The notes under the pieces are model-generated. The model worked only from the letters and a program-made list of their open reading frames with translations. It did not search any database and was not told the DNA's origin. A stretch of 64,000 bases of DNA from Stutzerimonas stutzeri (lineage in GTDB: Bacteria > Pseudomonadota > Gammaproteobacteria > Pseudomonadales > Pseudomonadaceae). A program made the translations under genes and the position numbers. Positions 58,462-64,000 of this stretch are shown piece after piece. The stretch spans positions 1,178,001-1,242,000 of the forward strand of contig NZ_CP139348.1 of assembly GCF_038561965.1 (NCBI RefSeq), read 5' to 3'. Numbering within the stretch: the first letter of the stretch is position 1; the number at the start of each line of letters is the position of its first letter.

Positions 58462-59511
58462 ATGCAAGTCGCTGACTTTTCCTTCCAGCTGCCCGATGCC
58501 CTGATCGCAAGACATCCCCTGGCGGAGCGGCGCGCAAGTCGTTTGTTGGTGCTCGACGGCGAGACCGGAGAGCTGTCGCACCGCAACTTCGCTGATCTGC
58601 TGGAGTACGTGCGACCTGGCGACTTGATGGTGTTCAACAACACGCGGGTGATCCCGGCGCGCCTGTTTGGTCAGAAGGCTACTGGAGGCAAGCTGGAAAT
58701 CCTCGTCGAGAGGGTGCTTGGCGGTCGCAGTGTTCTGGCGCACGTCCGTTCGAGCAAGTCGCCAAAGGGCGGATCGAGGATCCTGCTGGAAGGCGGCGGC
58801 GAGGCGGTGATGGTCGCCCGGCACGATGCGTTGTTCGAGCTTGAGTTCGACGAGGACGTCTTGCCGCTACTCGAGCGTATCGGGCACATGCCTTTGCCTC
58901 CTTATATAGACAGGCCTGACGACGCTGCCGATCGCGAGCGTTATCAGACCGTTTATGCACAGCGCGCAGGGGCTGTGGCGGCGCCTACTGCAGGGCTGCA
59001 TTTCGACGAGGCGCTGCTACAGGCGCTGCGCGAGGCTGGCGTGGAAACGGCCTACGTTACCCTTCATGTCGGCGCTGGAACCTTCCAGCCAGTGCGTGTC
59101 GAGCGTATCGAAGAGCACCACATGCACCGTGAGTGGCTGGAGGTGACGCAGGATGTGGTCGACGCGGTAGCCGCCTGTCGCGCCCGCGGCGGTCGGGTGA
59201 TCGCCGTGGGGACCACCAGCGTGCGCTCGCTGGAGACGGCAGCCTGTGATGGGCAGCTCAGACCGTTCAGTGGCGATACCGATATCTTCATCTACCCAGG
59301 CAAGACCTTTAATGTCGTCGATGCGCTGGTAACCAATTTCCATCTGCCTGAATCAACGCTGCTGATGCTGGTTTCCGCCTTTGCCGGCTACCCGGAAACC
59401 ATGGCGGCCTATGCCGAGGCCGTGGCTCAGCGCTATCGCTTCTTCAGTTACGGTGATGCCATGTTCATCACCCGCAATCCCGCGCCGCGCGGTCCCGAGG
59501 AAACCCAATGA
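58462..59511 (+). CDS. queA: S-adenosylmethionine:tRNA ribosyltransferase-isomerase
   Basis: An enzyme of 349 residues that adds the cyclopentene ring to preQ1 in tRNA, giving epoxyqueuosine. The family blocks are MQVADFSFQLPDALIARHPL, LMVFNNTRVIPARLFG, VAAPTAGLHFDEALL, and VTNFHLPESTLLMLVSAF. Length is standard. Its stop overlaps tgt by four bases (ATGA); the two are successive steps in queuosine synthesis (Tgt first). Confidence 0.97.
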   Translation: MQVADFSFQLPDALIARHPLAERRASRLLVLDGETGELSHRNFADLLEYVRPGDLMVFNNTRVIPARLFGQKATGGKLEILVERVLGGRSVLAHVRSSKSPKGGSRILLEGGGEAVMVARHDALFELEFDEDVLPLLERIGHMPLPPYIDRPDDAADRERYQTVYAQRAGAVAAPTAGLHFDEALLQALREAGVETAYVTLHVGAGTFQPVRVERIEEHHMHREWLEVTQDVVDAVAACRARGGRVIAVGTTSVRSLETAACDGQLRPFSGDTDIFIYPGKTFNVVDALVTNFHLPESTLLMLVSAFAGYPETMAAYAEAVAQRYRFFSYGDAMFITRNPAPRGPEETQ

Positions 59512-60641
59512 CTCGCTCCTGCCATATGTCCTTCGAGCTGCTTGCCACCGACGGCAAGGCGCGTCGGGGACGTCTGACCTTTCCCCGTGGCACCGTCGAG
59601 ACGCCGGCGTTCATGCCGGTAGGCACTTACGGTACCGTCAAGGGCATGCTGCCCCGCGACATCGAGGCGATCGGTGCACAGATCATTCTCGGCAACACCT
59701 TTCATTTGTGGCTGCGTCCCGGAACTGAGGTGATCAAGCGTCACGGCGACCTGCATGACTTCATGCAGTGGCAGGGACCAATCCTCACCGATTCCGGCGG
59801 GTTTCAGGTTTTCAGTCTGGGTGCGATGCGCAAGATCAAGGAGGAGGGGGTCTACTTCGCCTCGCCTGTCGATGGCGCCAAAGTGTTCATGGGGCCGGAG
59901 GAGTCAATGCAGGTCCAGCGCGACCTGGGCTCGGATATCGTGATGATCTTCGATGAATGCACGCCTTATCCCGCCGACGAAGACGTCGCGCGACGCTCGA
60001 TGGAGCTGTCGCTGCGCTGGGCCAAGCGCTCGAAGGCTGCGCATGGCGACAGTTCGGCTGCGCTGTTCGGGATCGTGCAGGGGGGGATGCACGAGTCGCT
60101 GCGCATGCGTTCGCTGGAAGGGCTTTGCGAAATCGGCTTCGATGGGCTGGCCATCGGGGGGCTTTCAGTAGGCGAGCCGAAGGAGGAGATGATCCGCGTT
60201 CTGGATTTTCTGCCGCCGCAGATGCCTGCCGACAAGCCTCGCTACCTGATGGGCGTGGGTAAGCCGGAGGACCTGGTCGAGGGTGTGCGGCGCGGTGTCG
60301 ACATGTTCGATTGCGTCATGCCTACGCGCAATGCGCGTAACGGCCACCTTTTTACCGATACCGGTGTGATCAAGATCCGCAATGCGGTGCATAAGCACGA
60401 CGATTCCACGTTGGATCCTAGCTGTGACTGTTACACCTGCAAACATTTCTCCCGTGCGTATCTGCATCATCTGGATAAATGCGGCGAAATGCTGGGTAGC
60501 ATGTTGAATACCATACATAACCTGCGACATTACCAGCGAGTGATGGCTGGTTTACGCGACGCCATTCAACAAGGTACATTGGCGGCCTTTGTCGACGCCT
60601 TTTATGCCAAGCGCGGTCTGCCAACGCCGCCGCTTGCGTGA
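59508..60641 (+). CDS. tgt: tRNA-guanine transglycosylase
   Basis: An enzyme of 377 residues that swaps guanine 34 for preQ1 in GUN-anticodon tRNAs. It has TDSGGFQVFSLG with the catalytic Asp, FGIVQGGMHESLR, RGVDMFDCVMPTRNARNGHLF with the nucleophile Asp, and the zinc site CDCYTC plus a later His in MLNTIHNLRH. I take the ATG overlapping queA, preceded by GAGGAA; an internal ATG at 59526 matches the E. coli start and cannot be excluded. The operon continues to yajC. Confidence 0.96.
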   Translation: MTRSCHMSFELLATDGKARRGRLTFPRGTVETPAFMPVGTYGTVKGMLPRDIEAIGAQIILGNTFHLWLRPGTEVIKRHGDLHDFMQWQGPILTDSGGFQVFSLGAMRKIKEEGVYFASPVDGAKVFMGPEESMQVQRDLGSDIVMIFDECTPYPADEDVARRSMELSLRWAKRSKAAHGDSSAALFGIVQGGMHESLRMRSLEGLCEIGFDGLAIGGLSVGEPKEEMIRVLDFLPPQMPADKPRYLMGVGKPEDLVEGVRRGVDMFDCVMPTRNARNGHLFTDTGVIKIRNAVHKHDDSTLDPSCDCYTCKHFSRAYLHHLDKCGEMLGSMLNTIHNLRHYQRVMAGLRDAIQQGTLAAFVDAFYAKRGLPTPPLA

Positions 60642-60683
60642 CATGCCACAACAAAACAATCCTTTCTGCAACAGGAGTGCTAC

Positions 60684-61013
60684 ATGAGCTTTCTGATTCC
60701 CGCCGCCTATGCCCAGGAGGCTGCCGCTGGTCCTGCTGGTACTGGTTTCGAGTGGGTTTTCCTGGTCGGTTTCCTGGTCATTTTCTATTTGATGATCTGG
60801 CGTCCCCAGTCCAAGCGTGCCAAAGAACACAAGAACCTGATCGCCAGCCTGCAGAAGGGTGACGAAGTGGTCACCTCCGGCGGCATCGCTGGCAAGGTCA
60901 CCAAGGTCGCCGATGACTTCGTTGTGATCGAAGTGTCCGACAGCGTTGAGCTGAAGTTCCAGAAAGTGGCAATCGCCGCAACGTTGCCCAAGGGCACATT
61001 GAAAGCCATCTGA
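60684..61013 (+). CDS. yajC: Preprotein translocase subunit YajC
   Basis: A small inner membrane protein of 109 residues associated with SecDF-SecYEG. One N-terminal helix (GFEWVFLVGFLVIFYLMIW, about 17-35) is followed by the conserved RPQSKRAKEHKNLI and a soluble domain with KGDEVVTSGGIAGKVTKV. GGAG lies before the ATG. It lies 42 bases after tgt and 64 before secD. Confidence 0.95.
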   Translation: MSFLIPAAYAQEAAAGPAGTGFEWVFLVGFLVIFYLMIWRPQSKRAKEHKNLIASLQKGDEVVTSGGIAGKVTKVADDFVVIEVSDSVELKFQKVAIAATLPKGTLKAI

Positions 61014-61034
61014 GCTGACTTCATTCAACACCGA

Positions 61035-61055
61035 CGGGGCGCGCAAGGCGCCCCG
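61035..61055 (+). terminator. Hairpin in the yajC-secD gap
   Basis: CGGGGCGC-GCAAG-GCGCCCCG is an 8-bp stem with a 5-base loop, 22 bases past yajC. No T run follows, so it may tune the ratio of yajC to secDF or read-through, not stop transcription fully. Confidence 0.45.
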
Positions 61056-61077
61056 CGTTCATTAAACGGGCTGCGTC

Positions 61078-62946
61078 ATGCTCAATAGATTCCCTCTCTG
61101 GAAATACCTGCTGATTCTGGCAGTGCTAGCGATCGCCTTTGTTTATTCGGCACCCAACCTTTATCCGGATGACCCGGCGATCCAGGTTACCGGCGCCAGC
61201 ACGGCGCAAGAAATCGGAACCGCGGATCTTGAGCGCATCAGTAAGGCGCTCGCGGATGGCGGTATTGCCGTCAAGTCTGCATCGCTGGACGAGCAGGGCC
61301 GCGGTGGCCTGGTGCGTCTGGAGCGGCAGGACGACCAGTTGCCAGCCAAAGATATCGTTCGGCGTGCGCTTGGCGACGCCTACGTCGTTGCCCTCAATCT
61401 GGCGCCTACTACGCCTGATTGGCTGCGGAGTCTGGGTGCAAGCCCGATGAAATTGGGCCTCGATCTTTCCGGCGGTGTGCACTTCCTGTTGGAAGTCGAC
61501 ATGGAAAAGGCTATCGAAACCCGGCTGAACGTATCCGATGGCGAGGTCAAGAGCCTGCTGCGTAAAGAGCGCGTGCGCTATCGCAGCCTGCCGAATCTGA
61601 AGGATGCCGTGCAGCTAGGCTTTGCTGACGAGGCAACGCTGAGCGCCGCTCAGTCAGTTATCCGCAAGAACTTTACCGATTTCGAGCTGACTTCCGCTGA
61701 GCGCAACGGGCAATACGTACTGCGCCTGGCCCTTACCGAAGCCAAGTTGGCGGAAATACGCGAATACTCGATCAAGCAAAACCTGACCACCGTGCGCAAT
61801 CGCGTCAATGAGCTTGGCGTAGCTGAGCCGCTGGTACAGCGCCAGGGCGCCAATCGGATTGTCGTGGAGCTACCAGGCGTACAGGACACCGCTGAAGCCA
61901 AGCGCATTCTCGGCAAGACAGCGAACCTGGAGTTCCGTCTGGCAGCCGATGCCGACGCATCGCGAGCTTCTACCGAGGCGTTCGAGTTCCGCCAGGAAGG
62001 TCGCCCGCCTGTTCAGCTGGAACGTACGCTTATCATCACTGGCGACCAGGTGACCGATGCCCAGGCCAGCTACGACGAGAACGGTCGTCCGCAGGTCAAC
62101 ATCCGTCTCGATGGTCATGGCGGTGATCTGATGAATCGCGCCACGCGTAACAATGTCGGTCGCAGCATGGCGGTAATTTTCATCGAGCAGCGTCCGGTTA
62201 CCCGCTATGTACGCCAGGCGGTCGATGGCGTCGAGCAGGAGGTGCGGGTCGAAACCTTCCAGGAAGAGAAGAAAATCATCAGCTTGGCGACCATTCAGTC
62301 GCCGCTCGGCAGTCAGTTCCGCATCACCGGCCTCGACGGCCAGGGTGAGTCGTCCGAATTGGCATTGCTGCTGCGCGCCGGCGGTCTGGCTGCACCGATG
62401 TACTTCGCGGAAGAACGCACCATTGGCCCGAGCCTGGGTGCCGAGAACATCAAGTTGGGTGTTCAGGCGGCGATGTGGGGCTTCCTTTTCGTCGCCATCT
62501 TCATGGTGCTGATCTACAAGTTCTTCGGCGTGCTGGCGACCATCGCGTTGCTCTTCAATATGGTGGTTCTGACCGCCATGATGTCCATGCTCAACGCCAC
62601 GCTTACCCTGCCGGGTATCGCTGGTATCGTCCTGACCATGGGTATGGCGGTCGATGCCAATGTGCTGATCTTCTCGCGAATTCGAGAGGAAATTGCCAAT
62701 GGCATGTCGATTCAACGCGCCATTCATGAGGGCTTCGACCGCGCCTTCTCGGCGATCGTCGATGGCAACCTGACCACCTTGCTGGTCGGCGGCATTCTGT
62801 TCGCCATGGGTACCGGCCCGATCAAGGGCTTTGCGGTGACCCTGTCGATCGGCATTCTGACGTCGATGTTCACTGCAATCATCGTGACGCGCGGCATGGT
62901 CAACCTGATCTATGGTGGCCGCGATCTCAAGAAGCTGTGGATTTAA
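61078..62946 (+). CDS. secD: Protein translocase subunit SecD
   Basis: A 622-residue component of the SecDF complex that uses proton motive force to aid late steps of protein export. It has an N-terminal helix, a large periplasmic domain (about 30-440) and five C-terminal helices. Family blocks: GLDLSGGVHFLLEVDMEKA, VRNRVNELGVAEPLVQRQG, VELPGVQDTAEAKRILGKT, LGAENIKLGVQAAMWG, and GMAVDANVLIFSRIREE with the proton-relay Asp. Followed after 12 bases by secF. Confidence 0.97.
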   Translation: MLNRFPLWKYLLILAVLAIAFVYSAPNLYPDDPAIQVTGASTAQEIGTADLERISKALADGGIAVKSASLDEQGRGGLVRLERQDDQLPAKDIVRRALGDAYVVALNLAPTTPDWLRSLGASPMKLGLDLSGGVHFLLEVDMEKAIETRLNVSDGEVKSLLRKERVRYRSLPNLKDAVQLGFADEATLSAAQSVIRKNFTDFELTSAERNGQYVLRLALTEAKLAEIREYSIKQNLTTVRNRVNELGVAEPLVQRQGANRIVVELPGVQDTAEAKRILGKTANLEFRLAADADASRASTEAFEFRQEGRPPVQLERTLIITGDQVTDAQASYDENGRPQVNIRLDGHGGDLMNRATRNNVGRSMAVIFIEQRPVTRYVRQAVDGVEQEVRVETFQEEKKIISLATIQSPLGSQFRITGLDGQGESSELALLLRAGGLAAPMYFAEERTIGPSLGAENIKLGVQAAMWGFLFVAIFMVLIYKFFGVLATIALLFNMVVLTAMMSMLNATLTLPGIAGIVLTMGMAVDANVLIFSRIREEIANGMSIQRAIHEGFDRAFSAIVDGNLTTLLVGGILFAMGTGPIKGFAVTLSIGILTSMFTAIIVTRGMVNLIYGGRDLKKLWI

Positions 62947-62958
62947 GGGGCTAGCACG

Positions 62959-63870
62959 ATGAAACGCGTAATCAATTTCATGGGCGTCCGCCATGTGGCC
63001 TTTGCCCTTACCGTGCTGCTGACGGTTGCTTCGCTGGCCAGTCTGGTGGTCAAGGGGCTCAACTTTGGCCTCGACTTCACTGGCGGCACATTGATCGAGT
63101 TAGGCTACGAGCGTCCGGTCGAGCTCGAGCAGGTTCGTGGGCAGTTGGTGCAGTCCGGCTTTGCCGATGCGGTGGTCCAGAGTTTCGGTGCGACCACCGA
63201 TGTGCTGGTGCGTATGCCTGGTGATGACCCGCAGCTTGGGGAGCGTGTCGCCAGTGCGCTACGCAACGCGGATAGCGCCAATTCGGTGAGCGTAAAGCGT
63301 GTCGAGTTCGTCGGGCCGGCGGTCGGCGAGGAGCTGCGTGATCAGGGTGGTCTGGGCATGCTGCTCGCGCTGGGCGGTATTCTGGTTTACGTGGCATTCC
63401 GCTTCCAATGGAAGTTCGGCCTGGGCGCGGTGCTGTCGCTTTTCCACGACGTGATCCTGGTGCTTGGGGTGTTCTCGTTCTTCCAGATTTCGTTCGATCT
63501 CACGGTGCTGGCGGCCGTGCTGGCGGTGATCGGTTATTCGCTGAACGACACCATTGTGATCTTCGATCGGATTCGCGAGAACTTCCGCATGCTGCGCAAG
63601 GCGGAGCTGTTGGAGAATATAAACATCTCCACCACGCAAACGCTGCTGCGCACCGTGGCGACGTCCGTCTCGACTTTGCTCGCTGTTGGCTCGCTTATGG
63701 TGTTCGGTGGCGAGAACTTGTGGGGCTTTTCGCTGGCGCTGTTGATCGGCGTTGGAGCGGGCACCTACTCGTCGGTCTACGTCGCTGGCATGCTGCTGGT
63801 CTGGCTCAAGCTCACCCGCGATGATCTGATTCCGCCGGTGGTAGAAGAAGAAGTCGACGAGCGCCCCTGA
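62959..63870 (+). CDS. secF: Protein translocase subunit SecF
   Basis: The SecD partner, 303 residues with six helices and a small periplasmic domain (about 35-125). Family blocks: NFGLDFTGGTLIELGYE, YVAFRFQWKFGLGAVLSLFHD, IGYSLNDTIVIFDRIREN, and RTVATSVSTLLAVGSLMVFGG. It has a normal length and an RBS-like GGGG/AGCACG upstream. Confidence 0.97.
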   Translation: MKRVINFMGVRHVAFALTVLLTVASLASLVVKGLNFGLDFTGGTLIELGYERPVELEQVRGQLVQSGFADAVVQSFGATTDVLVRMPGDDPQLGERVASALRNADSANSVSVKRVEFVGPAVGEELRDQGGLGMLLALGGILVYVAFRFQWKFGLGAVLSLFHDVILVLGVFSFFQISFDLTVLAAVLAVIGYSLNDTIVIFDRIRENFRMLRKAELLENINISTTQTLLRTVATSVSTLLAVGSLMVFGGENLWGFSLALLIGVGAGTYSSVYVAGMLLVWLKLTRDDLIPPVVEEEVDERP

Positions 63871-63947
63871 TTCTTCTTCGAACTTCCGTAGCCTGGCGCG
63901 GTCCAAGGCGGCGGAACGGGCGCAGCCCGAAGGAAGAGGATGTCACT

Positions 63948-64000
63948 GTGAACAAATCCATGTTGGTCGGTACGGCACTCGGTGTAGTGATCGCCACTGC
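63948..64000 (+). CDS. Start of a small exported glycine-rich protein (truncated by window edge)
   Basis: The visible codons encode NKSMLVGTALGVVIAT, a short hydrophobic N-terminus like that of the glycine-zipper proteins found after secF in Pseudomonas. AAGGAAGAGG precedes it. The start may be the GTG at 63948 or the ATG at 63960. The gene continues beyond the right edge, so the call is tentative. Confidence 0.5.
   Translation, partial: MNKSMLVGTALGVVIAT

Overview
The window is a contiguous piece of a GC-rich gammaproteobacterial chromosome, most likely Pseudomonas sensu lato and probably the Stutzerimonas (P. stutzeri) group. This rests on the housekeeping order pepA-holC-(small gene)-valS, lptFG, tRNA-Leu, queA-tgt-yajC-secD-secF, on the Pseudomonas-style purine catabolic cluster, and on protein-level resemblance. 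It is an inference, not a database result. I saw no rRNA, CRISPR array, prophage, insertion sequence or broken gene.

Region 1 (1-31.1 kb) is an almost complete purine uptake and degradation island. It opens with two divergent membrane sensors: a truncated protein at the left edge and a chemoreceptor with a sigma-28 promoter. Next come a Tsx-like nucleoside channel and three NCS2 nucleobase permeases of three subfamilies. The enzymes form a full route: guanine deaminase (guaD), xanthine dehydrogenase (xdhA, xdhB, maturation factor xdhC), membrane urate hydroxylase puuD, uraH, uraD, puuE, allantoicase alc and ureidoglycolate lyase allA. This takes guanine or xanthine to glyoxylate and urea. A second block holds an 8-oxoguanine deaminase, a lone BMP-family binding protein and a 2-oxoglutarate/Fe(II)-type oxygenase of unknown substrate. 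Embedded in the island are a CPA2 antiporter, a LysE exporter and a Zur-box zinc ABC operon.

Two DNA motif families tie the island together. Five TTGTNYACAA palindromes lie upstream of purine genes and around a FadR/FCD-type GntR regulator gene. Three RutR-like palindromes (TTGACY-N4-RGTCAG) lie upstream of xdhA and of the AzgA-type permease. No TetR-family gene is in the window to bind the second family. These motifs, the chemoreceptor promoter with a related palindrome, and the BMP/oxygenase/8-oxoguanine deaminase block are the most interesting observations.

Region 2 (30.4-49.0 kb) is ordinary accessory and housekeeping content: an SDR, a P-type ATPase, mltF, a GIY-YIG protein, a GST-like protein, a DUF4344 metallopeptidase overlapping a PPK2, ndpA/yejK, a UbiA-type prenyltransferase, two MFS transporters, rlmF, an SLC13/RCK transporter, a small winged-helix protein, nhaD and two very small ORFs.

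Region 3 (49.0-64.0 kb) is conserved core: valS-hyp-holC-pepA on the minus strand, divergent lptF-lptG, an RDD protein, a cold-shock protein, tRNA-Leu(CAA) with a clear sigma-70 promoter, and queA-tgt-yajC-secD-secF, ending in the first codons of a small glycine-zipper-like protein.

Starts were chosen by ribosome binding site, known family N-terminus or overlap with the upstream gene. Several are GTG or TTG (uraH, the AzgA-type permease, xdhA, the zinc permease, the DUF4344 gene, lptF).
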